Source: Streptomyces canus (lineage in GTDB: Bacteria; Actinomycetota; Actinomycetes; Streptomycetales; Streptomycetaceae). From it: a stretch of DNA of 64,000 bases. Every line of letters begins with the position of its first letter. The stretch's first letter is position 1. The translations under genes and the position numbers were made by a program. Location: NCBI RefSeq assembly GCF_030816965.1, contig NZ_JAUSYQ010000002.1, forward strand, positions 8,050,001 to 8,114,000, in the 5' to 3' direction. Shown here one piece after another: positions 16,707-25,956 of this stretch. The notes beneath the pieces were generated by a model. That model was given only the letters and a program-made list of their open reading frames with translations. It ran no database searches and was not told the origin of the DNA.

Positions 16707-18128
16707 GTGAAACGCCGGAGTCTCCTTGCCGGAATCGTCGCCGCAACCGCGGTTCCCGCCGTGGCCGGGTGTTCCTCCGGCCCGGCGCGTACCAGCGTCG
16801 CCGGGCTGCAACTGGCCGCAAGCTCTGGTCACATCATCGAGGGCACGGTCATCACCGAGGTGTTCGGGGACGGCCAGAAGCTCACCGCTGTGGCCCTCGA
16901 GTACGACACGGAGATCGACGCGTCGAAGCTGTCGCCGGCCACGTTCAAGGTCACCGACAGGACCGTGACCAACGTCTACGCCAACACTGCCGCGGCGAAG
17001 GCGGGACACGGGACCAACGGTCGCTACGTCATCATCGAGCTCTCGCCCCTTGACGAGGCGGCACGCCTGTACGAGGACGGCTTCTCGGGTTCGTCGTCCT
17101 CCTCGCAGCAGCCCTCCGCGTCCGCCTCGACCTCTACCTCGCCGACGGCCGCGCCGTCGGGCTCTCCGTCCGCTGGCCCGGGCGGAGGCGGAGGCATGAA
17201 GAGTCCCACGCTGAAGACGGCGTCGGCCGAGGTGACCCAGGTCGGCACGGTGACCACCACCGGCGGTGACGCGTACGCCGCGAACAGCACGGCGATCACG
17301 ACGAGCAAGGTCGACAACCTGATCGTCGACGACTTCCATCAGCTGAAGTACACGGACGCCGACACCGGCAGGTCCCTTCAGTACAACCTGTTCGTGCCGA
17401 AGAACTACGACAAGTCCACGTCGTATCCCCTGGTGCTGTTCATGCACGACGGGGGCACGGCGAGTACGAATCCGCTCATCACGCTGACCCAGGGGCTCGG
17501 GGCCGTCATCTGGGCGGCCCCGTCGGAGCAGGCCAAGCACGAGTGCTTCGTCCTCGCACCGCAGTTCACCGGCGAAGACGACGAGGGCAGCGACGGCAAC
17601 GCACCAGCCCTGAAGACCATCAAGGGGCTCATCGACTCGCTGGCCGGCGAGTACAGCATCGACAAGAAGCGGCTGTACACCACCGGCCAGTCCGGCGGCA
17701 CGATCACCTCGATCGCGCTCGACTTCACCTATCCCGACCTCTTCGCCGCCTCCTTCCTCGTGGCCGGACAGTGGGACGACCTCTCCCAGGTCAAACCGCT
17801 GGCCAAGCAGAAGATCTGGGCCGTGGTGTCGCAGGGGGACGAGCAGGCCTACCCCGGCATGACCGGGATCATGGACACCATCGAGAAGGAAGGCGCGAAG
17901 ATCAGCCGCGCCGTCTGGGACGGCCAGCTGACACCGGGTGAGTTCGCTCCGCATGCCGCCCGGATGCGGGCCAAGAAGACCCCGGTCAACTTCGTGGCGC
18001 TGAAGAAGGGCACGGTGGTGTGGCCCGGCCTGACGGAGAACTCCGTCGACAACCACGTCTGCACCTGGCGGGCCGCCTACACCATCGAAGGAATCCGGGA
18101 CTGGCTCTTCGAGCAGAAGAAGAAGTGA
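16707..18128 (+). CDS. Lipoprotein esterase, PHB-depolymerase-like alpha/beta hydrolase
   Basis: Protein of 473 residues from GTG 16707, preceded by AAGGGAGAA. The in-frame start at 16623 would add 28 residues upstream of the signal peptide and is rejected. The N-terminus KRRSLLAGIVAATAVPAVAGC is a Tat/lipobox signal with Cys 21 lipidated. An N-terminal immunoglobulin-like region (about 30-130) is followed by a Ser/Pro linker and a hydrolase domain with nucleophile elbow TGQSGGTITS and His in VDNHVCTWR. It resembles feruloyl/acetyl xylan esterases of the PHB-depolymerase type. Regulation is likely shared with the tannase-like gene through the ATTGTTGACGAT box. Confidence 0.78.
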   Translation: MKRRSLLAGIVAATAVPAVAGCSSGPARTSVAGLQLAASSGHIIEGTVITEVFGDGQKLTAVALEYDTEIDASKLSPATFKVTDRTVTNVYANTAAAKAGHGTNGRYVIIELSPLDEAARLYEDGFSGSSSSSQQPSASASTSTSPTAAPSGSPSAGPGGGGGMKSPTLKTASAEVTQVGTVTTTGGDAYAANSTAITTSKVDNLIVDDFHQLKYTDADTGRSLQYNLFVPKNYDKSTSYPLVLFMHDGGTASTNPLITLTQGLGAVIWAAPSEQAKHECFVLAPQFTGEDDEGSDGNAPALKTIKGLIDSLAGEYSIDKKRLYTTGQSGGTITSIALDFTYPDLFAASFLVAGQWDDLSQVKPLAKQKIWAVVSQGDEQAYPGMTGIMDTIEKEGAKISRAVWDGQLTPGEFAPHAARMRAKKTPVNFVALKKGTVVWPGLTENSVDNHVCTWRAAYTIEGIRDWLFEQKKK

Positions 18129-18135
18129 GCCGGAC

Positions 18136-18306
18136 TCAGCCGGTGCCGCTGTTGTAGAGGCGGTCGCCGCTGTGGACGGCAGTGACGGTCCTGCCGGTCC
18201 AGGCGGTGGAATCCGTGCTGGTCACCGGAGATCCCGTGCGGGAGGAGGTGGCGGGGCCGGACAACTCCACGCTGTACCGCATCTCAAGGAAGTGCATGCC
18301 ACCACG
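18136..18306 (-). pseudogene. C-terminal fragment of an unrecognised protein
   Basis: The minus frame ending at the TGA near 18136 reads HFLEMRYSVELSGPATSSR, TDSTAWTGRTV and AVHSGDRLYNSGTG. This is low-charge sequence typical of exported proteins and unlike the transposase codons that precede it in the same frame. The transposase fragment has replaced its N-terminal part. The family was not identified. Confidence 0.35.
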
Positions 18307-18518
18307 GTCCAGGGGCAGGCCGCGCCGTAGCGGTGCGACGGCCATCTTCACGCGCTGATAGTGGCCCAGGTAGCCCTTGGTGAGGAGTTCCTGGTGCAGG
18401 ATCTTGGCGCTGTGCTCGCCCTCGTCCCAGCGTTGCTGCAGGTAGTCGAGGTACGGGTCGAGGGTGGAAGGGCGGCGCGGAGGTCGGCGGACCACCTCGT
18501 GCCAGGTTCGGGCCCGGG

Positions 18519-19376
18519 CTACTTGCGCACGGTGCGGCGGTCCAGCCCGAGCTGGCGGGCTGCAGAGCTGAAGGAGCGGCCGGTATCGGTCAGCGCGTGT
18601 ACCGCCTCGAAGAGCCGTCGAGCATGCCGGGCGGCCGGAGTGTCCGCCGACTCGGGTTGCGTCGCCGCGGCGTTCGCGAGCTCGGGCTCGGTTGCCTCGG
18701 GGGCAGGAAGAGCGTGGGGCAGGCAGCCGCGGTGAGTGGCGGCGATTTCCTGAACGCGCCGGGACAGTCCCTGCCACAGATGGAAGCGGTCGCTGACCTG
18801 GACCGCCTGTGGGGCGCCGTCGGCGATGCCCTGCCGGTAGGTGAGCGAGCCGTCGCGGCAGGCGATCTCAACACCGGGATGTCCGCGCAGCCATCGGCTG
18901 AGCTGTTCGGCGTCTCTGCCTTCCCAGAGCGTCAGCGGGAGTCTGGTTTCGGCGTCGACCAGGAGGGTGCCGTAGGTATCGGCGTACAGCGCGAAGTCGT
19001 CCACGCCGAGCACCCGGGGTGTGACCAGCGGCGGCAGCGGCACCCGCATCAGCTGGGCGAGCACGGTGCATCGTGTGCTTCTGCGGGGGCTGATCCCGGC
19101 CAGGCCGGCCTGGCGCATGAGCCGCTCGACCCGCTTGCGGCCGACATGGACGCCCTCGCGCTTCAGGACGGCATGGATCCTGGGCGATCCGTAGATCCCG
19201 CCGGAATCCTGGTGGATCTGCCGGATCTGTCCGGTCAGCTCGGTGTCCTGGCGGATCCGCTCGCAGGCGTCCTTCTCGGCCTGGCGCCAGCGGTAGTTGG
19301 TGGAAGAGGGGATGTGCAGTTCTCGCAGTACGGGCTCGACCCCCAGGTGCGGGTGCTCGTCGAGGAGCGCTCTCAC
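18519..19376 (-). pseudogene. IS3 OrfB N-terminus fused in frame to ISL3 transposase
   Basis: An open frame of 285 codons. Residues 1 to about 95 are the HTH_21 region of IS3 OrfB (SGGIYGSPRIHAVLKREGVH, RLMRQAGLAGISPRR). From about residue 100 the sequence is ISL3: PRVLGVDDFALYADTYGTLL, a DDE domain with RGHPGVEIACRDGS and VSDRFHLWQGLSRRV. The join is exact enough to keep the frame open, but the IS3 integrase core is missing and the ISL3 N-terminal zinc region is absent. The frame then breaks near 18519. Confidence 0.75.
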
Positions 19377-19681
19377 CTGGGCCGGGTCGGGTCGAGCTGC
19401 GCGGCGAAAAAAGCCGAGGCCGTCCGCAGGACCTCGTTCGCCCGACGCAGGTCCCGCACCTCGCGCCGCAGCTGGGCGAGCTCGTTCTTCTCTTCGGTGG
19501 TGAGTAGGTCTTCGCGCTCACCGGCGTCGGCCTCGGCCTGCCGGATCCAGTTCCGCAGGGCTTCGTGATGCACGCCGAGTTCATCGGCCATGCGACGGAT
19601 CACGGGCTTCGGCTCGGCGGTCCGGTACATCCGCACCGCACGCTCACGCAACTCCAGCGGGTACTTCCTCGGGGCAGGCAT
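19373..19681 (-). CDS. IS3-family OrfA (helix-turn-helix)
   Basis: Protein of 102 residues starting MPAPRKYPLELRERAVRMY, the usual OrfA beginning, with helix-turn-helix (VIRRMADELGVHHEALRNWI) and a C-terminal leucine-zipper-like helix (ELAQLRREVRDLRRANEVLR). It overlaps the chimeric OrfB by 4 bases. OrfA itself looks intact, but its partner is not, so activity is unlikely. Confidence 0.85.
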   Translation of the reverse strand: MPAPRKYPLELRERAVRMYRTAEPKPVIRRMADELGVHHEALRNWIRQAEADAGEREDLLTTEEKNELAQLRREVRDLRRANEVLRTASAFFAAQLDPTRPR

Positions 19682-19732
19682 CGTCTGGGCTCCTCTCATG
19701 AGACCCATCTGACCTGCTATCACCTTTCCCCG

Positions 19733-19843
19733 CATCTCGGGGGAACCTCAGTCGACGACATTCTGTACTGGTCAACCTGGCGACGACGACGCCAGCACCA
19801 AGCCCGCATCAGCCACTACAAACGACGCGGACACAGCCCCTGA
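19733..19843 (+). mobile_element. Transposase C-terminal scrap
   Basis: The plus frame reads VDDILYWSTWRRRRQHQARI and SHYKRRGHSP before TGA, a typical basic C-terminus of a Streptomyces DDE transposase. The bases around 19890 (ACTACAATCGGCGCGG) repeat the end of this scrap imperfectly. From 19844 to 20066 I see no gene. Confidence 0.5.
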
Positions 19844-20066
19844 AAACTGCCCAGCAATCAGAACAAGCACCGTTGCAGTACTAAGCCACTACAATCGGCG
19901 CGGCGACCCGCTACCCGCCCGCCTCCGCCCCTGGCGAGCACCACCCGAGCACAACTGATCTTGAGGCTGTAGTACAAACCTGCCCGGGTCCTGTCCTGAC
20001 CGGCAGCCCACCGTCACCGGTAACCGCCCGCCGACGGGACGGATTTCGACCGCTGTCGACCAGCGC

Positions 20067-20792
20067 TCAAGTACTCTCCGCAATGCCCCCGCGGGCAATT
20101 GTCAGCAGAGCAGGGTTGGATCCCCTTTCCACTTTCATGTTGGTCGCGGGGCCATGGCCGGGCAGCAACAATGTATGATCCGGAATCGGAAGAATATTTT
20201 CACTAATGGTCTGACGCATGGCCACGGAATCCCCGCCCGGGAGGTCACTCCTGCCAATCCCCCCGGCCACCACGACGTCACCGGTGAATACGGTCTGGAT
20301 TAAACTTCCGTCCTCACTCAATTCCTCAGGTATGTCATTGATTTGAAAGATCACGGAACCTTCGGTGTGGCCGGGACTGTGGGTGACTTTGAACTCCAGG
20401 CCAGCCAGCTCAAGCGTCATGTCCTGGTTGATTGTCATGATTTCGTCAGGCTCACGCCAAGAATTCCTTGACCCGAAATTCTCTTCAAGCATTCGAAGTA
20501 GGTGAGGCTCGAGGTCGGCCAAGGGATCATGTAGACGGTACCGATCGGCGTCGTGAACAGTTGTCGCGATGCCGTATGTGCCACAAACCGGTGTCACTGA
20601 ATGGACATGATCCGAGTGGGCATGAGTCAGCAACACATGTGTGGGGCGCAGTTTGTAGTAGTCGATAACTTGCTCGAGCACCTCCACCACGCCGACGCCT
20701 GGGTCGATGATCACGCACTCCTCCCCAGCCCCTGCCGAAACGACATGGCAATTGGTGTCAAAGGCTGCTGCTGAAAAACTCGTGATCAACAT
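20067..20792 (-). CDS. Metallo-beta-lactamase-fold hydrolase (glyoxalase II-like), RiPP operon
   Basis: Protein of 241 residues. Zinc motifs: LLTHAHSDHVHS (HxHxDH, about residues 55-66), SPGHTEGSVIF, VFTGDVVV and LLPGHGPAT, a full MBL-fold set in the glyoxalase II-like branch. Such enzymes hydrolyse thioesters, lactones or phosphoesters. It is the last gene of the operon and its start overlaps the pentapeptide-repeat gene by 7 bases. Its role could be hydrolytic processing of the peptide or detoxification of a by-product; the sequence does not decide. Codon use is less GC-biased than in the flanking core genes. Confidence 0.85.
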   Translation of the reverse strand: MLITSFSAAAFDTNCHVVSAGAGEECVIIDPGVGVVEVLEQVIDYYKLRPTHVLLTHAHSDHVHSVTPVCGTYGIATTVHDADRYRLHDPLADLEPHLLRMLEENFGSRNSWREPDEIMTINQDMTLELAGLEFKVTHSPGHTEGSVIFQINDIPEELSEDGSLIQTVFTGDVVVAGGIGRSDLPGGDSVAMRQTISENILPIPDHTLLLPGHGPATNMKVERGSNPALLTIARGGIAEST

Positions 20793-21460
20793 GAATCCGC
20801 CCTCATTTCCCGCACAGAGATCCCCATTGCGGCAGCGAGCTGATACGTCAACGACAAGGCATCCGTTGGATCCATGGAGGCCCCCGACAGGCTCGGAAGG
20901 CCCTTCAAGCGGTCAAGGGTGCATCCGCTGAAGTGGACACGCTCCATGGAGCACTGGCTGAACTGCGCGTCGCTCAGATCGCAGTCGGTAAACGTTACGT
21001 CCTTCATTTGGGCCGATGTCCAGTCGGTATCGACGAGCTTGCACTTTTCGAAGGCGACGCGTTGAAAGCGGGTGAACCGCCAACTACTCATATCTGCTAC
21101 GCAGTCACGCAGCAGGACGTCCGTCCAATACCCGTCAACCAAAGTCGCACCGGTGATTCGATTCCTCAGATATCGGCATCGGTGGACTCCACAGTTGGCC
21201 ATCTTCAGATTTGCTAGGTCGCATCTCTCGACATGGAGTGCACTCAACGTGCAGCGATCCCATTCGCTGCCATTCACTTTGACGTCAAATACGTTGCACG
21301 TTTCGATGTCGACCAGTTCGAACTCTTTGAAGGAGAAATCAACGTCTGAGATGTGGATGTTCCGGGCTGAGTACTCAGGAGGTAAATCGGTACAGTTAGG
21401 GTCGGATCTTGAAACTCGCCTGTCCTGGCGGAACCCCCTTGGGGGGCGTGGAGTTGTCAT
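20786..21460 (-). CDS. Pentapeptide-repeat protein
   Basis: Protein of 224 residues. Residues about 30-190 consist of five-residue repeats with the central L/F/W and A/C/S pattern (for example CTLSALHVERCDLANLKMAN, DVTFTDCDLSDAQFSQCSME), which fold into a right-handed quadrilateral beta-helix that can mimic DNA. In antibiotic clusters such proteins (McbG, AlbG, CysO types) protect DNA gyrase. Here it lies between an exporter and a hydrolase in the putative RiPP operon, so self-resistance is a reasonable but unproven guess. No kinase or membrane segment is fused. Start is the ATG at 21460. Confidence 0.85.
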   Translation of the reverse strand: MTTPRPPRGFRQDRRVSRSDPNCTDLPPEYSARNIHISDVDFSFKEFELVDIETCNVFDVKVNGSEWDRCTLSALHVERCDLANLKMANCGVHRCRYLRNRITGATLVDGYWTDVLLRDCVADMSSWRFTRFQRVAFEKCKLVDTDWTSAQMKDVTFTDCDLSDAQFSQCSMERVHFSGCTLDRLKGLPSLSGASMDPTDALSLTYQLAAAMGISVREMRADSC

Positions 21461-21505
21461 TCGGTCATCCCAGTAAGAGAAACATCGGGTCAGGCGGCCA
21501 TGTCT

Positions 21506-22753
21506 TCATTGCGCCTCCGCTTCCACTGCCTTCAGCGCTGCCCTGATCTTCGTCGGGGCGAGCTGTCCGCCGAACAATGCGCAGAAGAGAGCGACCGTAA
21601 GACCTGCGGCGATGTACACCGCACGGACATCCAGCCACTGTGCCAAGAAGCCAGCACCGAGTGCGCCCAACGGTATGGCAAGCCCGAAGGTCATCATCTG
21701 GCTCACGCTGCTTACCCTTGAGAGCAGGGTGTTGGGAACCATGCGCTGTCTGAGTACCGAGACCTGCACTGCTGCGATTACCCCGATGAGCGAGTCAAGA
21801 CCGAGAGCCGCCGCGATCACATAACCATTTCCGACGATTCCCATGGCGAGCATGATCGGGCACATCGAGAGAATGGCGGGAAGAATGACTCGGGCCAGAT
21901 CCATACGGTCGCCGAACTTGGTCGAGACGATCCCGCCAATGAATGCACCGACTCCGCTGACCGAAAGGAGCACTCCATAGGCGGAAACAGGTAGGTCGGC
22001 TGTTTCCGTCGCCAGCAGTACAAGCATGGACGTCGCCGCACTCTGGGTGAGATTCACGACGAAGACAGTGAAGATGAGCGAGCGCACCAGGACATGATTC
22101 CTCACCCAACGCAACCCTTCGGTCACTTCGTTGAGAAGCGAGCTCTTCGGCGTGGCTTCTTTGTCATCGCTCGCAATGTCCTGCTGTCGCCGGTGCGCTG
22201 TGATGAAGAGTGCGCTGATGATGAATGTTGCTGCATTGAAGAAGAGAGGAACAATACGCCCCAAGGCGAAGAGCCAGCCTCCGAAGAGGGGTCCGACAAA
22301 GGTGCCGCCAACCATATTGATCGTCTGGATCTGTCCGTTGAGCCGGCCCAAATTCTCCGCGTCGGTGATCTGCGGCAGCAATCCCTGGGTGGCCGTGTCG
22401 AAGAGCGTGTCGCCAGTGCCGAGAGCGAGGGCGGAGAGGAAGAGCAGCCACAGGTAGTCGGTGCCTGTGAGGAAGAAGGAAGCGAGGCTGATCAGCACCA
22501 CGGCGCGGAAGGCATCGGCCATGAGCATGAGAAGCCGGCGGTCGTATCGGTCTGCGATTGCACCACTGAACAGGGCGATGACCAGCCATGGCAGCCGACC
22601 CGCCACTGCCAGGCCGGAGATCGCCACAGGATCGTGGGTCACCGAGACCGCGAGCATGGGGAACACTGCCGTTCTGATGCCCTCGCCCACCGAGGAGACG
22701 CCGAACGCATTAGTGATGAGCGTGGTGCGTCGTTTCACTGCCGCCGTGGTCAC
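21506..22753 (-). CDS. MFS transporter (EntS/MFS_3-like exporter), RiPP operon
   Basis: Protein of 415 residues with about 12 hydrophobic helices and the conserved loop after helix 2 reading GAIADRYDRRLLMLMADAF, characteristic of drug/siderophore exporters of the MFS_3 group. The start is GTG 22753, overlapping the TGA of the TldE-like gene, so it is translationally coupled to the protease pair. It is the only transporter in the operon and is the obvious candidate to export the mature modified peptide and give partial immunity. Confidence 0.9.
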   Translation of the reverse strand: MTTAAVKRRTTLITNAFGVSSVGEGIRTAVFPMLAVSVTHDPVAISGLAVAGRLPWLVIALFSGAIADRYDRRLLMLMADAFRAVVLISLASFFLTGTDYLWLLFLSALALGTGDTLFDTATQGLLPQITDAENLGRLNGQIQTINMVGGTFVGPLFGGWLFALGRIVPLFFNAATFIISALFITAHRRQQDIASDDKEATPKSSLLNEVTEGLRWVRNHVLVRSLIFTVFVVNLTQSAATSMLVLLATETADLPVSAYGVLLSVSGVGAFIGGIVSTKFGDRMDLARVILPAILSMCPIMLAMGIVGNGYVIAAALGLDSLIGVIAAVQVSVLRQRMVPNTLLSRVSSVSQMMTFGLAIPLGALGAGFLAQWLDVRAVYIAAGLTVALFCALFGGQLAPTKIRAALKAVEAEAQ

Positions 22754-23820
22754 ACTGGCCCTCTCGTTCGCGTGCGGAGCACATCATCAGGTACAGCCAG
22801 CCAACGTGAGGTCCACGGTCCCGGCCCTCGCTGCCACGGACCACACCAGGATCCGCTGTCCATGAGATCCGCCAGATGAGAAAAGCCGACCACCTTCGCT
22901 CGTTCACCAGCCCCCGACCCGTCACCCGTCCGCAGCGCAACGACCGCGTTGCGGCCTCCCGCGTCAATGCCGAGCAAGGCACCAGAACTGACCATTTTCG
23001 CGGAGCGTGGGAACGGCGCCGTCGGCCCGTTCGGGCCCACGACCAGATCCCGGATGTGCGGACCACCCGCACCTGCATGCCCCGTGGTCTCCCCGGCCGC
23101 GGACAGTCGTGTGCGCGCGTCGGTGGCGCGGGCCAGCCAGCAGCCTGCCCGGGAGAAAGTGACCGGGCGTCTCGCCGTGCCTTCCATGTCGACGCCCCGT
23201 CCCCACGCGGGGTCGACCAGGGACGCAGACGGCCATTTCGCCAGCCCTTCTTGGGAGGTGAGAGCGGCCGAGAGTGTCTCCAGGAATATCTCTCCCAGGA
23301 TCCAGGGGGGTAGCAGCATCTCGCCGTCCTTGGTGTCCGGTTCGGCGATCGCGGGGTTAAGTGCCGCCGAGGCAGGCACGCGAGCGAAGGGCTTGTCCCC
23401 TTTCCCCAGCGTCACCCAGGAACGTTGCCAGCTTCCCCGATGCCGGTCTCCGGAAGCATGACGCACGGAGAACTCGACCTTTTCCGAAGAGTCGCCGATC
23501 TCTTCCAACCAATCAAGTGCGAGCAGGTCACCCAGAGCGGGGGACCCGTCTGTATCGGACTCGTCAAGGCCGGTCCCTGGCTTACCTCGTGGCACATGCT
23601 GCGCCGCATCGAGCAGGGCCTGCTCGAGCAGGGCATCGCTGATCTGTTCCTCGCCCGCGCCGACGGGCAGGACAGCTTTGCCCACCCGGTCGTCCGTCAT
23701 AACTGTCAGGCACAGTAGGTGCTGCTCGTCATGGTATTGCACCTGGCCGTTGCTGTATGGAAGGGAGCCGGACAACATGGCGTCGATTCGGGTGAGGCTC
23801 CAGGTGCTGGTTTGGATCAT
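22750..23820 (-). CDS. TldE/PmbA-like partner protease subunit, RiPP operon
   Basis: Protein of 356 residues starting at ATG 23820, which overlaps the stop of the TldD-like gene (ATGA). It has the PmbA/TldE layout: a long N-terminal alpha/beta domain, a C-terminal beta-rich domain (ending with FSHLADLMDSGSW and a short tail) and no HExxxH zinc motif. In TldD/TldE heterodimers the E subunit lacks the metal and shapes the cavity that admits unfolded peptides. Similarity is low overall and rests on coupling, size, the EGTARRPVTF-type segment and order after TldD. The upstream in-frame extension to 24027 is a shadow of TldD. Confidence 0.72.
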   Translation of the reverse strand: MIQTSTWSLTRIDAMLSGSLPYSNGQVQYHDEQHLLCLTVMTDDRVGKAVLPVGAGEEQISDALLEQALLDAAQHVPRGKPGTGLDESDTDGSPALGDLLALDWLEEIGDSSEKVEFSVRHASGDRHRGSWQRSWVTLGKGDKPFARVPASAALNPAIAEPDTKDGEMLLPPWILGEIFLETLSAALTSQEGLAKWPSASLVDPAWGRGVDMEGTARRPVTFSRAGCWLARATDARTRLSAAGETTGHAGAGGPHIRDLVVGPNGPTAPFPRSAKMVSSGALLGIDAGGRNAVVALRTGDGSGAGERAKVVGFSHLADLMDSGSWCGPWQRGPGPWTSRWLAVPDDVLRTRTRGPV

Positions 23821-24890
23821 GCCGGCCACACCTGGACTTCTGGAATCGTCAATGCCGGGCAGGCCACATAGCTGGGCAGTGCGTCCCCGTCCTTGATGCA
23901 CTCGCCGCCGAGGAACTGCCAGGCCAGCGGGCCGTCGTCGGGGGGTTGAAAGTGACCCGCCGTCAATCGATCGTGATCCAGGGTGAACTTCACAGGGCCT
24001 GACCAGACGAGCTCCGCGCCATGCCACTCCTCAGCATGCAACACATCGAAAAGGGCCACGCGGCCGAAGTAGCGCGCTCCGCGCGCCGCAAGACAGCGCA
24101 GCCAAGGCCCTTCACACTCCGCAGGCTCTGCGGACTCTGCTTGCACTTCCAGTTCGGGAAACCGCAGGATGGAGTTGAGACCGTGCATCGCACGCAGGTG
24201 ATGAACGCACTTCACGCTGTCACTCAACGCATCGAGCGCCTTACCTTCATCGATCACCACAGATGATCCGGCGGTCACGCGCGCGCGGCCCGGCAGCACC
24301 CTTTCCCCCGCACGAAGGTCTTGCTCTTCCAGGGCGTGACCGACCAGCTCGTGCACCGCGATTCCCGCAAGCTCCTCACTGAGGACTACTGGCATCGTCA
24401 TTGCCCGGTGCAACGGCTCCGAGGAGGGGCGGAACGATTGCACCAGACTGACTTGGGCCTCCGCCAGCTCGGGCAGCCGCTCGGGGCTGCGTATCCATCT
24501 CCGTTGCCGGCCCTGTGCATGCGACACCACAAGGTAAAGGTCGGTGGCAGCATCCGAACTCAGGATTCGTCCACTCCCGGCGATGACGGTGCGCCGACGA
24601 AAGCACATCTCAAGAGTGAGGTCGACTTCGCCGGACGCCACTGGCGTGGAGGCCAGCACCGGCTCCAGAGTGCTGGCGTACATCTCAAGCTTGATCGTGG
24701 CGGCGAGCTCGTCCTCGTCCGGGGCCATTGGTTCAAGTTCTAGCCGCGAAGCCCGCAGTACACCAGGGGATGTACGCCACTGTTGGTGCCGGCTCCGCCG
24801 CCGCTGGACGCATTGCACACCCTTGTCCGGTGTGGAGCTGACCAGAAGGACCGAGCTGAGGTCCTCGGTGTATTGGTCAGGCTGCGGCAT
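23817..24890 (-). CDS. TldD-like zinc metalloprotease, RiPP operon
   Basis: Protein of 357 residues, shorter than E. coli TldD. The zinc helix AVHELVGHALEEQDL (H180-E181-xxx-H185) matches the HExxxH of TldD, and a later GGECIKDGD segment (about residues 325-335) supplies the expected Cys ligand region. TldD/TldE complexes degrade unfolded peptides and remove the leader of microcin B17. Here the enzyme would trim the modified precursor encoded at 29732-29908. It overlaps the P450 stop by 14 bases and TldE by 4, placing it in the same transcript. Confidence 0.85.
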   Translation of the reverse strand: MPQPDQYTEDLSSVLLVSSTPDKGVQCVQRRRSRHQQWRTSPGVLRASRLELEPMAPDEDELAATIKLEMYASTLEPVLASTPVASGEVDLTLEMCFRRRTVIAGSGRILSSDAATDLYLVVSHAQGRQRRWIRSPERLPELAEAQVSLVQSFRPSSEPLHRAMTMPVVLSEELAGIAVHELVGHALEEQDLRAGERVLPGRARVTAGSSVVIDEGKALDALSDSVKCVHHLRAMHGLNSILRFPELEVQAESAEPAECEGPWLRCLAARGARYFGRVALFDVLHAEEWHGAELVWSGPVKFTLDHDRLTAGHFQPPDDGPLAWQFLGGECIKDGDALPSYVACPALTIPEVQVWPA

Positions 24891-25953
24891 GGCTTCCCGG
24901 GTATGCCTCGAAGATGAACCGCAGTGACTCTTCCCTGTCGTCGGCGGCGTCGGAGACCGGTGTCAGCGTGCCCCGCGATGTGATTTCCGTGAGGATGATT
25001 TCGGCAATCTGCAGGGAGAGCTCACGCGCGATGCAGGTGTGCGCGCCCCACCCGAAGGCAAGGTGCGGTTTCGCTTCGCCTTGGGCGGATTCGATCAGCG
25101 ACTGCCGGTTGGCGGTGACGACGTCAACTAGCACACGGTCGCCTGCCTGGATCTTTGCGTCGTGGAGAACGGTGTCATTGCGTGCAACTCGAGTGATCAC
25201 CAAGTCCTTGACGAGTGCCGCACCGCGGGAGACGACCGACCGAAGGCTCTCGCCGTGGAGTTCGTCCGTCGAGAGCCTGCCTCGGTGCATTTCGGACAGC
25301 ACCATGTGGGCGATCGACGTGTTCCGGCCGTAGGCGGCCATCTCGAAGAGCGGCATGGTCAGCAGGGCGATCTCTCGGGCGCTGAGGTTTCCGCGATCCA
25401 GTGCGAACCGGGGCAGCCCTGGGGTATCGAAGGGCCCGCCTGCCGCAACGGCCACGTGCAGCCTGTTCCAGACCCAGCCCTGCAACTGTCGGATGGCGTG
25501 CTCGTCGGCGCCCTCCGCCGTGAGCTTCGCGGCGTAACGGAGGGCGGCCAGCAGCGTGCTGCCTTCCTCTTGAGTGACCCCGCCCAGGGCGCATGCCACG
25601 CGTCGGCCATACGGCCGCAGACATTCCTCCACAATGTCGAAGGAAGTCCCCTGGGGCAGGAGGCTCACGACCTCACGTGCGCCTTCTCCGAATGCTTCGA
25701 TCAGTGCGGGCATACGGGCCGGCGCGAGGTATGCCGCGAGTTCCTTGTGGCAGCGCGCGGCAGCGGCGCCGTCCGTCATGTCGGCCGCCAGGAAGAAGCT
25801 CTTGGAGAGGCCGGGCACATACTCGTCGAACCGTGCGATCCGGAAGTTGCCTGAGTCGTCGAGCACTTCCCGGCTCCGATCCAGGTCGGCTACGACATGT
25901 ACGCAGGTCCCGCCATCGTCTGGGATGTCGTCCAGCAAGATCTCGTCAGCCAT
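24877..25953 (-). CDS. Cytochrome P450, RiPP operon
   Basis: Protein of 358 residues, clearly shorter than the usual bacterial length of about 400. The heme loop is HLAFGWGAHTCIARELS with Cys 307, and the K-helix ExxR is ESLR (235-238). The I-helix reads PLFEMAAYGRNTSIAHM, lacking the normal acidic-Thr oxygen-activation pair, so it may be an atypical monooxygenase or a coupling P450. Position between the carbamoyltransferase (3-base gap) and TldD suggests it oxidises the peptide, for example creating the hydroxyl that is then carbamoylated. No ferredoxin gene is adjacent. Confidence 0.9.
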   Translation of the reverse strand: MADEILLDDIPDDGGTCVHVVADLDRSREVLDDSGNFRIARFDEYVPGLSKSFFLAADMTDGAAAARCHKELAAYLAPARMPALIEAFGEGAREVVSLLPQGTSFDIVEECLRPYGRRVACALGGVTQEEGSTLLAALRYAAKLTAEGADEHAIRQLQGWVWNRLHVAVAAGGPFDTPGLPRFALDRGNLSAREIALLTMPLFEMAAYGRNTSIAHMVLSEMHRGRLSTDELHGESLRSVVSRGAALVKDLVITRVARNDTVLHDAKIQAGDRVLVDVVTANRQSLIESAQGEAKPHLAFGWGAHTCIARELSLQIAEIILTEITSRGTLTPVSDAADDREESLRFIFEAYPGSHAAA

Positions 25954-25956
25954 CCT

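Larger units (their letters stand above)
18300..19681 (-). mobile_element. Chimeric IS3/ISL3 transposase remnant
   Basis: The segment starts as a normal IS3-family orfA-orfB pair (19681 to about 19090), switches in frame to the DDE catalytic region of an ISL3-family transposase (to 18519), then continues in another frame as the ISL3 C-terminus (RRPPRRPSTLDPYLDYLQQR, GYLGHYQRVKMAVAPLRRGL) to about 18310. No complete transposase is left, so it should be immobile. Confidence 0.75.

Noticed and set aside
23821..24027. N-terminal extension of the TldE-like gene
   Set aside because: Translates the TldD gene out of frame; ATG 23820 overlaps the TldD stop and gives the expected length.
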